Shown: in pieces, positions 1 through 8,015 of the stretch
How positions within the stretch are numbered: position 1 is the first letter of the stretch
How the letters are laid out: each line of letters opens with the position of its first letter
Assembly: GCF_019703855.1 (NCBI RefSeq)
Contig: NZ_AP024086.1
Span: forward strand, 310,001-374,000
Direction: 5' to 3'
DNA: 64,000 nt
Origin: Desulfomarina profundi
GTDB lineage: Bacteria > Desulfobacterota > Desulfobulbia > Desulfobulbales > Desulfocapsaceae
Notes under the pieces: model-generated
Database searches by the model: none
What the model was told of the DNA's origin: nothing
Seen by the model: the letters and a program-made list of their open reading frames with translations, nothing else
Made by a program: the position numbers and the translations under genes

Positions 1-1
1 T

Positions 2-217
2 TCCCCCGGTCTGCAAAAGGATATAGAGTTTCTTGATGAAGCCTATCCGGATATAGATATCGAATTCGTGCCACTGCTGGGAACATTTGGGCCGGATCTG
101 ATTAAAAAACTGTCGAAGGAGTGGAATATCCCGGCCAATCTTATGTTTATAGGTTCTCCGGGAACACATTTTATTTATGGGTTAGCGGATCTTGGCGGGG
201 TGCGTCTTATTATCTGA
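2..217 (+). CDS. C-terminal end of an unrecognised cytoplasmic protein (5' truncated by window edge)
   Basis: An open frame runs from the first bases to a TGA at 215-217, giving 71 residues of a protein whose start lies outside the window. The visible part is a compact soluble alpha/beta sequence (it includes FVPLLGTFGP and MFIGSPG and ends GGVRLII) without membrane segments, cysteine clusters or a motif I can name. Codon use and composition match the neighbouring genes. It is followed after about 90 bases by the molybdopterin oxidoreductase on the same strand, so co-transcription is possible. No function is assigned. Confidence 0.6.
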   Translation, partial: SPGLQKDIEFLDEAYPDIDIEFVPLLGTFGPDLIKKLSKEWNIPANLMFIGSPGTHFIYGLADLGGVRLII

Positions 218-308
218 TATCCGAATCCTTCAATTGGTAATATCGGTTGTGGGATTTTTGGCCCGCATGAGAAATGCTGGTGAGATAAAATCATTTAAAA
301 TCAGTGGT

Positions 309-2324
309 ATGGAAATTATAAAAAAGAGAAAAACAATATGTCCCCTGGATTGTCCTGACAGTTGCGGAATCGTTGCAACAGTAGAGAACGGCAGGGTTAC
401 CGGCCTCGCAGGAGACAGGGAACATCCGGTGACCAACGGTTTCATCTGTCGGAAGATGCGGAAATACCCGGAGCGACTCTATGGCGATTCAAGAGTTCTC
501 TTTCCCCAGGTTCGTGAGGGGGAAAAGGGGAAAGGACGTTTTTGTCGTATCAGCTGGGATGAAGCTTTTGATCTTCTCGTGGAAAAGCTGGATGAAATAA
601 AAAGGAAGTCTGGTGCCGAGGCAATTCTGCCCTATTCCTATGCCGGAAATATGGGAGCGGTCAACCGTTTTGCCGGTTATCCTTTTTTTCATAAACTGGG
701 TACATCCAGGTTGGACCAGACTATCTGTTCCGCTGCCGCCGGGGCCGGCTGGAAGAAGCAGTGCGGGAATATGCCGGGATCACCGCTTGAGAAGGCGATG
801 GATGCGGACCTTATTGTCTGCTGGGGAATCAATTGCAGGGTGACCAATATCCATTTCTGGCAATATGTGGTGGAAGCCAGGAAAAAAGGTGGCATGCTGC
901 TAGTGATTGATCCTTATCGCAACAGTACAGGGAAAAGTGCGGATATTCATGTGTCCCTTGAGCCCGGGGGGGATGTGGCTCTGTCTTTGGGAATAATTAA
1001 AGCTCTTTTGGAGGTGAACAGGCAGGACAGCAGTTTTATTGAAAACAGCACCACAGGTTTTGAACATCTCGCCATTTATTTGCGGGAAACTGACTGGCGT
1101 GAATTTACAGATCAGAGTGGGGTGACCAGGGAAAAGATCACTGATCTGGCCCTTCTTTTTGCGGATCACCCGAAAATGTTTCTCCGGATTGGCATTGGTC
1201 TTTCCCGCAACAGCAGGGGCGGGATGGCCCTGCGTGCGATTACTTCTCTGGCTGCTGTTCTCGGTCTTTTCGGTGAGGGAACAGGCAGGGGGGTTCTGTA
1301 CAGCAGCGGGGCTTTCAATGGGAGAAAGGCGGAACTGACCCGACCAGATCTTGCGGAGAAAATAACCAGAAAGATAAATATGATTCAGCTGGGTCGCGCC
1401 CTTACCACTCTTGATCCGCCGATCAGAGGCCTGTTTGTGTATAACAGTAATCCTTTAAGTGTGGCTCCGGACAGTGCAATGGTAAGAAAGGGACTGTTGC
1501 GCAATGATCTGTTTACAGTAGTTCATGAGCAGGTCATGACCCCAACAGCCCGCTATGCTGATCTCCTGCTGCCAGCCACCACATTTCTGGAAAACAGGGA
1601 TGTATATACCGCCTATGGGCATTTTTATATGGGAGTTGTGGAGCCGGTCATTCCGCCCCTGGGTGAGGCCATGTCCAATTTTGATTTTTTTCAGATCCTG
1701 GCCCGGAAAATGGGGTATGACGATCCGGTTTTTTCACAGAGTTGTGATGAGAGAATAAGGAGTTTTCTGACTGGTATGAGCGGATTGCCTGAAGAGGTTA
1801 CACCAGATCAGGTGATGGCGGGTGGATATGTCCACTCCACCTGGTCCAGGAAAGAGGAGTCACTTCTGACAGGATTGGATTTGAAGTTTCAGTTCAGTTC
1901 GCCTTTTTCCCCACTGGAACCCGAAATTCCCTGCCTCCAACCTGGAAAAGAATTTGATGATGTTGATCTCCAGGGACGGTTTCCATTTAAACTCATTACA
2001 CCACCCCATGCGGATTTATTGAATTCCACATTTGGAGAGAGTTTTCAGGATTGTTCCGGGGAGGTGCTGATTCATCCGGAGGATGCAGAAGAGGCGAATA
2101 TTGCGCATGGTGATCTTGTAACACTGGAGAACTTTCGCGGTAGAACGAGGCGAGTCGCCCATCTGACCGGGGATACACGCCGAGGACTGCTGGTTGCTGA
2201 AGGGATTTTCTGGCAGGGCAGAGAAGATGAGGGTGGAATAAATGATCTTACCTCCCAGAATCTTACCGATATGGGTGGTGGCGCTCTGTTTCATGAATCG
2301 CGGGTGCGACTTTTGAAATCCTGA
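309..2324 (+). CDS. Molybdopterin-dependent oxidoreductase, cytoplasmic, one [4Fe-4S] cluster
   Basis: 671-residue member of the DMSO-reductase/formate-dehydrogenase superfamily (bis-MGD enzymes). The N-terminus carries the cluster motif CPLDCPDSC (Cys11, Cys15, Cys19) with the fourth Cys near residue 47. The middle has the two nucleotide-binding halves (DADLIVCWGIN; LVIDPYRNSTGKSADIH), and the last 130 residues form the molydopterin-binding beta barrel, ending NDLTSQNLTDMGGGA. There is no twin-arginine signal, so it should act in the cytoplasm. The substrate is unknown; the family includes poorly characterised YoaE-like oxidoreductases. The open frame extends upstream to 192, but the ATG at 309 directly precedes the conserved cluster domain. 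The Mo ligand is probably in the TICSAA stretch, and I cannot say whether Ser or Cys. It is not adjacent to an electron-transfer subunit. Confidence 0.85.
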   Translation: MEIIKKRKTICPLDCPDSCGIVATVENGRVTGLAGDREHPVTNGFICRKMRKYPERLYGDSRVLFPQVREGEKGKGRFCRISWDEAFDLLVEKLDEIKRKSGAEAILPYSYAGNMGAVNRFAGYPFFHKLGTSRLDQTICSAAAGAGWKKQCGNMPGSPLEKAMDADLIVCWGINCRVTNIHFWQYVVEARKKGGMLLVIDPYRNSTGKSADIHVSLEPGGDVALSLGIIKALLEVNRQDSSFIENSTTGFEHLAIYLRETDWREFTDQSGVTREKITDLALLFADHPKMFLRIGIGLSRNSRGGMALRAITSLAAVLGLFGEGTGRGVLYSSGAFNGRKAELTRPDLAEKITRKINMIQLGRALTTLDPPIRGLFVYNSNPLSVAPDSAMVRKGLLRNDLFTVVHEQVMTPTARYADLLLPATTFLENRDVYTAYGHFYMGVVEPVIPPLGEAMSNFDFFQILARKMGYDDPVFSQSCDERIRSFLTGMSGLPEEVTPDQVMAGGYVHSTWSRKEESLLTGLDLKFQFSSPFSPLEPEIPCLQPGKEFDDVDLQGRFPFKLITPPHADLLNSTFGESFQDCSGEVLIHPEDAEEANIAHGDLVTLENFRGRTRRVAHLTGDTRRGLLVAEGIFWQGREDEGGINDLTSQNLTDMGGGALFHESRVRLLKS

Positions 2325-2375
2325 TTTTTCATGAAACTCAGCCAGCTCGGCTTTCTCGTCAGTTCAGACGAGTGC

Positions 2376-2388
2376 TCACGGATTCAGG
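2376..2388 (+). repeat. 13-bp dispersed intergenic motif TCACGGATTCAGG, copy 1
   Basis: The same 13 bases occur at 52843-52855 and 61696-61708, always between genes and in the same orientation. This copy lies between two convergent genes, just after a small hairpin (CTCGTC / GACGAG, about 2355-2372) that could help end transcription. Confidence 0.6.
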
Positions 2389-2401
2389 ATTATTATCGAA
2401 T

Positions 2402-3034
2402 TTATGAAAGCAGCATGTTATTGGCGAAACTGATAATCGGTAAAATGACCCTTGAGAGAAGGCCGCTGAAGGCAAGAAGAAGTATGATAATAAAGCCGTA
2501 GCGCTCAACCTGCATATAGGATCGGGCCAGGTCATCCGGCAGCAGGCCGGTCAGGATACGGCTGCCATCCAGGGGAGGGATGGGAAGGAAATTGAAAATA
2601 CAGAGCACAAGATTAATCCAGACCGAAGCGATCAGCATTCTGCTCAAGGGGATGAGGATTGCTTCGGCAAGTGGAGAATAGGGTAACATTGTCGCCAGGG
2701 CCCATATCATTTTGATAATAAAAGCACTGAGAACTGCAAGTACCAGGTTAGTGACAGGCCCTGCCAGAGCGACCCAGAGCATGTCTCTCTTCGGGTTTTT
2801 AAAATAAATGGGATTAACAGGTACCGGTTTGGCCCAGCCGAATTTAATAAAAAAGAAGGCAATTGTGCCGATGGGATCCAGATGACTGAGCGGATTGAGT
2901 GTCAGCCTTCCCGCATCTTTTGCGGTCGGATCCCCAAAGCGCCAGGCAACATAGCCATGGGCAAATTCATGGAAGGTAAGGGCAAAGAGCAGGGGTGGGG
3001 CAAGGATAATGAATTCTATGATGGAATTTTGCAT
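2402..3034 (-). CDS. Site-2 protease family (M50) membrane metallopeptidase
   Basis: 210-residue polytopic membrane protein of the YwhC/Rv-type short S2P group. The zinc-binding HEFAH motif is near residues 22-26 in the first transmembrane helix, and the third ligand motif, NFLPIPPLDGSRIL, is in the second half. Hydrophobic helices cover most of the chain, and there is no PDZ domain, which separates it from RseP. Members of this group cleave substrates inside the membrane; the substrate here is unknown. It lies 76 bases downstream of the tRNA nucleotidyltransferase fusion on the same strand and converges with the molybdopterin oxidoreductase. No strong Shine-Dalgarno sequence precedes the ATG. 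Confidence 0.88.
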   Translation of the reverse strand: MQNSIIEFIILAPPLLFALTFHEFAHGYVAWRFGDPTAKDAGRLTLNPLSHLDPIGTIAFFFIKFGWAKPVPVNPIYFKNPKRDMLWVALAGPVTNLVLAVLSAFIIKMIWALATMLPYSPLAEAILIPLSRMLIASVWINLVLCIFNFLPIPPLDGSRILTGLLPDDLARSYMQVERYGFIIILLLAFSGLLSRVILPIISFANNMLLS

Positions 3035-3110
3035 GGAAACAGGATGTTATGGTTTCAGATTTGACCTTCAAAATAGACTGAGCGAGAGAATAAGCATTGT
3101 TGGCCCAAGA

Positions 3111-5774
3111 TCAAAGGGGAAAATGTTTTCTCAAAAGAACAAGTTCATCATCCCGGCTCTCTGCCAGACCATCCATCCTGAAATCCCGCATTGTTGCCAG
3201 GATGGTTTTAAACCGTGGACCTGGCTTGTAACCCAGGTTGACCAGGTCCTTTCCAGTCAGTTCCGGTTCCATGTTCCGCAGGGTTGTTACGTAGAGGGAT
3301 ACTGCTTTTTTCACATGATTTTTTCTTGCCAGGGCCATGATATAGAGAAGACCTTCAATGTGCAGATCTTCGAGGAGAGAGGCGATCTGACTGTTTTTGT
3401 ATGTCGAACTGCGGGCTAGTTGATTGATGGCCCTGTCAGCCATGGCTTTTTCCTGAAGAAGGAATTCAGTAGTTTTCGGACTTTCCTTAAAACGTGTGCA
3501 GCAGGCCTTTAGCTCCCTCTGTCCGGATCTACCGAAGATGGCGAGGAGGTAAACTATCCAGTTTCTGCATTTTTCTTCCAGATAGAGGAGATGATACCAG
3601 GAGATAGCGTTGTGGGCCTGAGTGAGGATATGTCTGAACCGCCGATCGATTTTCAGGTGGGGACGCAGGTCCGGCCAGAGATATGGAAAAAGGTTGAACT
3701 GTGCCAGTCGTTCAATGGCCGGGAGCGGGTTTTCTTCGGAGAGAATGATCTTGACCTCATTGAAATAGCGGGGATCGTGGTGTTTGCCGAACAGTTCCAT
3801 ATTGACCGCATTTACGATAAGCCGTTTCGTATGGGGTGATAGAAGAAAATCCATTCGCTTTTCAAACCGGATTGCCCTGAATATTCTGCTGGGATCTTCC
3901 ACGAAGCTTAAGTTGTGCAGTACCTTGATGGTACGCTGCTTGAGATCGTTCTGACAGTTGAAGAAGTCGATCAGCATACCGAAATGGATTGGATTGAGCT
4001 GGATGGCCATGGCGTTAATGGTGAAATCTCGGCGATAGAGATCAAGTTTGATTGAAGAGAGTTCCACGGTTGGCATGGCGGCCGGATATTCATAATATTC
4101 CAGTCTTGCCGTGGCGATGTCGATCTTAAAACCGTCCGGAAGAATCACTGTAGCCGTTTTGAAACGTTTATGGGTCCTGTGCCTCCCCTGAAGATGGTTG
4201 GCGAGTGTTTTTGCAAAACGAATCCCGTCCCCTTCAATAACAATATCCAGATCAAGATTCTGCTTTTTCAGGAGCAGGTCACGAACGAAACCGCCCACAG
4301 CAAAAGCATTATAGTTCATTTGTTCGGCCACATTACCTATTGTCTGGAGAAGCTGTATCATGTTTCGCTCAAGGCAGTCGACAATGAGGCTGTTGACATT
4401 CCGCTTTTTCTCAAGAGACGGATGTTCCGATTCATGGAGGAGGTTTTTCGGTAGATGGGCCGGGTCGTTGACCAGCCTGTTCAGCAGGTCGGTACGAGTG
4501 ATAACTCCTATGATCAAATCGTTTTCAACTATGGGTATCAGTCGCTGGTGATGTTCGATAATAAGTTCCTGGATATCGGCCAGTGTTGCGTTGAATGGCA
4601 GGGTTATAACCTCGGTGGTCATGTAATCTGAAACCGGCCGGTGAGCAAGGTGATGGTGAGCTGCTTTTTCAATGACCTGACGGGTGATGATACCCGCAAG
4701 TGTTGAAAGTGGTTTCGGCAAGTGCTGATCTTCATCACATACCGGCATGGAGTTGATATTGTACCGGGTGAGAATTTCTTTCACCTGGCTGATGGGGGTT
4801 TCCGGTGACACTGAAATGGCCGGTTGTGACATCATCTCCCTGGCAATGGGTTGGGGAAGAATATGCCTGTGCAGGGAAAGGATCAGCTTCTCCTGGGCTT
4901 GGATCAGGGTGATATCGTTCAATGTGGCAGATGCTGCCGTCGGGTGCCCTCCTCCTCCCATGTCCCGGGCAATGATCCCCACGTTTACATCGGCCGAACG
5001 GCTGCGGGCGATAAGATAAATCCTGCCGCCCATGGAAATGAGGGCAAAAAGTACATCGATATTTTCCATTGTCATGAATCTGCGGACTATGGGGGCAAAT
5101 TCGTCAACATATTCAGGAAGAGAGTGGGTGGCGATAACTATTGGAATATCCTGGATGGTATATTTTCTGGCATTTTTCTGGAGTTGCTGAAGGATATCGA
5201 TATGGCTGCTTTTCAGCTCATGGGTGATAAATTGGGAAACCTGGTCCAGTTCCGCTCCTTTTTTAACGAGGTAAGCCGCGGCCATCAGGTCTGCGGGGGT
5301 TGTTGTAAGATGTGTAAGAGAACCGGTGTCTTCGTATATCCCAATAGCGAAGAGTGTAGCCTCCTTTTTGGAGAACGGGATGTTTTTCTTCTGCAGTATT
5401 TTGATAAGCAGGGTGGTTGTGGAACCGTAATTTTCTTCCTTTTCCACCACACCACTGAGATCACCGGGATTTCCTGGATGATGGTCGTAGAGATGGATTT
5501 TCAGGTTCGGGTTTTGCAGGCAATCTGCAAATGAACCTAGCCGGCCTGCCACCTTTGTGTCAACAACTATAAGGGTGTCTATCTCTGCAGTATCGACTTG
5601 CCTGGCAGTGAGGAAATCATAGTCGTCCTGCAGATTTTCAGAAATGAATTCCCGAACATTTCGTTCCTGGGAACCGGGGAACGCCATGACTGCGTCCGGA
5701 TAAAGCTTGCTGACTGCAACCATTGAAGCCAGTCCGTCAAAGTCGGCGTTGATATGTGTAGTGATTAACTGCAT
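3111..5774 (-). CDS. DHH phosphoesterase - CBS pair - tRNA nucleotidyltransferase/poly(A) polymerase fusion
   Basis: About 887 residues with three modules. Residues 1-310 are a DHH/DHHA1 phosphoesterase of the NrnA/RecJ type (THINADFDG, YDHHPGNPG, GGGGHPTAASA). Residues about 315-440 are two CBS domains (ADSD-type adenosyl sensors; MTTEVITLP and LIIGVITRTDLL). Residues about 470-880 are a class II nucleotidyltransferase head with FAVGGFVRDLLL, the catalytic pair in LDLDIVIEGDG, and RRDFTINAMA, followed by an RNA-binding helical body. Enzymes of this architecture in delta-proteobacteria add A (or CCA) to tRNA 3' ends. The frame opens at a TTG at 5780, but the ATG two codons later is the better start. 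It probably processes tRNA 3' ends, with the DHH part perhaps degrading oligonucleotides or cyclic dinucleotides; that last role is inference. Confidence 0.9.
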   Translation of the reverse strand: MQLITTHINADFDGLASMVAVSKLYPDAVMAFPGSQERNVREFISENLQDDYDFLTARQVDTAEIDTLIVVDTKVAGRLGSFADCLQNPNLKIHLYDHHPGNPGDLSGVVEKEENYGSTTTLLIKILQKKNIPFSKKEATLFAIGIYEDTGSLTHLTTTPADLMAAAYLVKKGAELDQVSQFITHELKSSHIDILQQLQKNARKYTIQDIPIVIATHSLPEYVDEFAPIVRRFMTMENIDVLFALISMGGRIYLIARSRSADVNVGIIARDMGGGGHPTAASATLNDITLIQAQEKLILSLHRHILPQPIAREMMSQPAISVSPETPISQVKEILTRYNINSMPVCDEDQHLPKPLSTLAGIITRQVIEKAAHHHLAHRPVSDYMTTEVITLPFNATLADIQELIIEHHQRLIPIVENDLIIGVITRTDLLNRLVNDPAHLPKNLLHESEHPSLEKKRNVNSLIVDCLERNMIQLLQTIGNVAEQMNYNAFAVGGFVRDLLLKKQNLDLDIVIEGDGIRFAKTLANHLQGRHRTHKRFKTATVILPDGFKIDIATARLEYYEYPAAMPTVELSSIKLDLYRRDFTINAMAIQLNPIHFGMLIDFFNCQNDLKQRTIKVLHNLSFVEDPSRIFRAIRFEKRMDFLLSPHTKRLIVNAVNMELFGKHHDPRYFNEVKIILSEENPLPAIERLAQFNLFPYLWPDLRPHLKIDRRFRHILTQAHNAISWYHLLYLEEKCRNWIVYLLAIFGRSGQRELKACCTRFKESPKTTEFLLQEKAMADRAINQLARSSTYKNSQIASLLEDLHIEGLLYIMALARKNHVKKAVSLYVTTLRNMEPELTGKDLVNLGYKPGPRFKTILATMRDFRMDGLAESRDDELVLLRKHFPL

Positions 5775-5812
5775 TGGCAAATGTTCGTGCGGGATCTCAG
5801 GTCTTATTTGTT

Positions 5813-6013
5813 ATGAATATTGTGTCAGTTCAAGGATAATTGCAGAATATAAACAATTAGTCAACTATCAGTGATTGAACAGGATTGATGCAATGTGTCC
5901 ATCCAGGGTCAGTCCAGGCGATGTCACCTTCTTCAGTATTTCCGCGGCAAATATGGGTGACTGTTATTTTTTGTAAAAAATTTTGAAACTGACGCCAGCA
6001 CCTGAAATAATGA
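5813..6013 (+). repeat. Dispersed ~200-bp intergenic repeat, family A copy 1
   Basis: This stretch aligns by eye over its full length with 7723-7928 and over its right two thirds with 12763-12930. The shared core is GTCAGTCCAGGCGA, then CTTC(T)-CAGTATTTC, then an AT-rich hairpin, then CTGACGCC. It fills the roughly 300-base gap between the nucleotidyltransferase fusion and xerD; no gene is visible in the gap. Confidence 0.7.
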
Positions 6014-6076
6014 TAAATTGGGTTTAAAGATAGCCTGTTGAAAGTTCATTGCTGGCTATTCGGAATAAGTTTGTTT

Positions 6077-6988
6077 TTATCCCCTGGGATGAAACTGTTT
6101 GTGAACTTTTTTCAATCTTTCCTGGTCTATATGGGTGTAGATCTGAGTTGTTGCAATATCAGCATGGCCAAGCATGAGCTGGACGGAGCGCAGGTCGGCC
6201 CCATGGGCAAGGAGGTGGGTGGCAAAGGAGTGGCGCAGCATATGAGGGGATATTTCTTTGCGAATTCCAGCGGCTTGTGCGGTTTTTCTGATGATCTGCC
6301 AGAAGCGGAGCCGGGTCATGCATTTGCCATGATGGGTGATAAAGAGATAATTGCTTCGTTTTCCCTTGAGAATCAGGGGACGTGCTGTTTCCAGGTAGAA
6401 TTCGATCTTTTCCTTTGCCTGTTCCCCGAATGGAATAAGGCGCTCCTTGTTTCCCTTGCCGAGAACCCGAACAAAACAGGCGGAGAGATTGCAGGCGGCC
6501 AGGGGCAGTTTGATCAGTTCTGAAACACGTAGTCCCGTGGAATAGAGAAGAAAAAGCATGGCATTATCACGTGTTATAAGAGGTGACAGCTTTTCAGGTG
6601 GTGTCAGGAGTCGTTTCACCTCATCAAGGGTGAGGGCCTTTGGTAGAGTGCGCCCGCTTTTAGGGAGATCAACGATGGCGAACGGATTATGTTTGACGAT
6701 TTTCTGCCGGGAAAGAAAGGAAAAAAACGATTTCAGGGCAGAAACTCGTCGACTGTTGCTGCGGTTGGAAATGGATTGTTGGCGACAATGTTCTAGGAAA
6801 GCGTGGATAAGAGAAACATCCACGCTGTTTAACTGTCTTTTTCCATGTGCCCTGATAAAATGAAGGAAAAGAGTGACATCTGCAGAGTACGCTTTTACAC
6901 TGTTTTCCGCCAGTCGTCTCTCGGATATGAGATAGTGGAGAAAGAGATCACGAGCGCCACTGAATTGTTCGGAAAGTTGTGATGATAT
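6077..6988 (-). CDS. xerD: Tyrosine recombinase XerD; N-terminus without a normal start codon (likely 1-base frameshift)
   Basis: Site-specific recombinase that resolves chromosome dimers at dif with XerC. The catalytic residues are visible: Arg in STGLRVSELI, Lys in VLGKGNKERLIP, HMLRHSFATHLL, LGHADIATTQIYTH. The first in-frame GTG (6823) would delete most of the SAM-like core-binding domain. The same frame continues upstream through a clear domain (LFLHYLISERRLAENSVKAY) to about residue 303, the normal XerD length. No ATG, GTG or TTG exists there. Either translation starts at ATA 6988, which has GGGGAG five bases upstream, or one G is missing from the G run at 6997-7000; adding it puts ATG 7008 in frame. 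It could also be another XerC/D-type recombinase, but the length and context favour XerD. Confidence 0.88.
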   Translation of the reverse strand: MSSQLSEQFSGARDLFLHYLISERRLAENSVKAYSADVTLFLHFIRAHGKRQLNSVDVSLIHAFLEHCRQQSISNRSNSRRVSALKSFFSFLSRQKIVKHNPFAIVDLPKSGRTLPKALTLDEVKRLLTPPEKLSPLITRDNAMLFLLYSTGLRVSELIKLPLAACNLSACFVRVLGKGNKERLIPFGEQAKEKIEFYLETARPLILKGKRSNYLFITHHGKCMTRLRFWQIIRKTAQAAGIRKEISPHMLRHSFATHLLAHGADLRSVQLMLGHADIATTQIYTHIDQERLKKVHKQFHPRG

Positions 6989-7066
6989 GACTTCTCCCCG
7001 GTAATCATCTGCGAAGCCGGATTTGGTGGTACGATAAGAAACCGGATTTGCAGTTTATGGAAACAA

Positions 7067-7171
7067 ACCGACTGGCTGGACCTGAAGGCTCAGCAGTTTA
7101 TACCCCTTGTGTAAAAAACGAGTGAAAATCCCAACTGTGGCAAAACACCTCAGGTGATGGGATTTTCAAAC
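7067..7171 (+). repeat. Stem-loop repeat family B, tandem unit 1
   Basis: Begins CCGACTGGCTGGACC and ends with an imperfect hairpin of the form GTGAAAATCCC ... GGGATTTTCAAA. It is directly followed by a second unit (7172-7282) and matched by a third at 59543-59652. It lies just upstream of xerD. Confidence 0.65.
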
Positions 7172-7282
7172 AGACCGGCATGGCCGGACCAGATGACTCG
7201 GCAATTTATGCCCTGTGGGTGCACAACAGAGTAATGAAAATCCGACTGCGGCAGAACGGTTTTTTGTCGCAGGATTTTCAGA
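7172..7282 (+). repeat. Stem-loop repeat family B, tandem unit 2
   Basis: Begins GACCGGCATGGCCGGACCAG, then CTCGGCAATTTATG, then the hairpin ATGAAAATCCGACTG ... GGATTTTCAGAT. It is nearly identical in layout to 59543-59652. Together with unit 1 it fills the 300-base gap between xerD and rpsU; no gene is seen there. Confidence 0.7.
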
Positions 7283-7304
7283 TAAAAACCTGAATTATTT
7301 TCGC

Positions 7305-7499
7305 CTAAAAGGATCTTCTCATGCGATTGAATTTGCGGAGCTTTCTACGGGCTTCCGCCTGCTTTCTGCGTTTTTTAATGCTCGGCTTCTCGTAGTACTC
7401 GCGACGCTTTAATTCTCTTTTAATGCCGTCAATCTGTAATTTCTTTTTAAGCTGTCTGATTGCGTACTCAAGATCTCCGCGAACTTCAACTTCTATCAT
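7305..7499 (-). CDS. rpsU: 30S ribosomal protein S21
   Basis: 64 residues, the usual length. The sequence is very basic, with the family's conserved opening (MIEVEVR-type beta strand, then LEYAIRQLKKK) and the REYYEKPSIKKRRKQAEARRK helix and tail. It is a small-subunit protein involved in mRNA recruitment at initiation. A good Shine-Dalgarno (CGGAGC) lies about seven bases upstream of the ATG. It is isolated here: upstream is an IS110 element with its repeat, and downstream are tandem stem-loop repeats. In many proteobacteria rpsU sits with dnaG and rpoD; that link is not present on this side. Confidence 0.96.
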   Translation of the reverse strand: MIEVEVRGDLEYAIRQLKKKLQIDGIKRELKRREYYEKPSIKKRRKQAEARRKLRKFNRMRRSF

Positions 7500-7722
7500 C
7501 TGTAGCTCCGTTTAACGAATTAATTTATTGTTTATGCAAAAGAATCTATATGTTACCGATTCCAGGGAAATTCAATCGAATGTCATGGTGACAATCTTTT
7601 TTATATACTAAAGGGCAGGAGCTTTTGTCAATGGATTTTTGTGATAGTCACTGTTTTCCTCCCCTTTCTCCAGAGGGGCGGTGCGTTGGGTCATTTCTTA
7701 TGGTAAGGTTAGCCACATTTCT

Positions 7723-7928
7723 CATGAACATTGTGTCAATTTTGAGAATAACTGTAGATTACAAATAATTGGACAACTATCAGTAGTAGAACAAAATTTA
7801 CACAATGTTCACCCAAGGTCAGTCCAGGCGACGCCATCTTCTACAGTATTTCTGCAATAAATATAGATCACTATAATTCACTGCAGAAAACTTTGAACCT
7901 GACGCCGCCTGAACTGATGAGGTAAAAT
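7723..7928 (+). repeat. Dispersed ~200-bp intergenic repeat, family A copy 2 (abuts IS110 element)
   Basis: Aligns with 5813-6013 from ATGAACATTGTGTCA through GTCAGTCCAGGCGACGCCA to CCTGACGCCGCCTGA. It ends a few bases before the left flank of the IS110-family transposase unit. The remaining gap sequence from 7500 to 7722 is AT-rich leader of rpsU with nothing else recognisable. Confidence 0.72.
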
Positions 7929-7933
7929 GAGAA

Positions 7934-8015
7934 GGCTGGTTCTCCCGAGCTATGTTATAGAACATGCTCAACCATAAAACGCAGTCATGATGCTGCAAAA
8001 AAAGGAGAACCAGCC
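7934..8015 (+). promoter_or_regulatory. 12-bp perfect inverted repeat that would sequester the transposase ribosome-binding site
   Basis: GGCTGGTTCTCC at 7934-7945 is exactly complementary to GGAGAACCAGCC at 8004-8015, which contains the AAGGAG ribosome-binding site and touches the ATG at 8016. Between the arms are two smaller stems: ATGTT/AACAT inside GAGC/GCTC near 7947-7970, and GCAG/CTGC at 7981-7996. A transcript would fold into a branched structure hiding the start site, which would limit transposase synthesis. It could alternatively be part of the guide (bridge) RNA known from the 5' non-coding end of IS110-group elements. Confidence 0.5.

Noticed and set aside
2325-2401. Attachment site or tRNA fragment in the gap after the molybdopterin oxidoreductase
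   Set aside because: The only structure is a 6-bp hairpin and the dispersed 13-bp motif; no tRNA arm or direct repeat suggests integration.
7067-7282. CRISPR array
   Set aside because: There are only two long units of about 105-110 bases with no uniform spacers, and the third copy is 52 kb away; they are stem-loop repeats.
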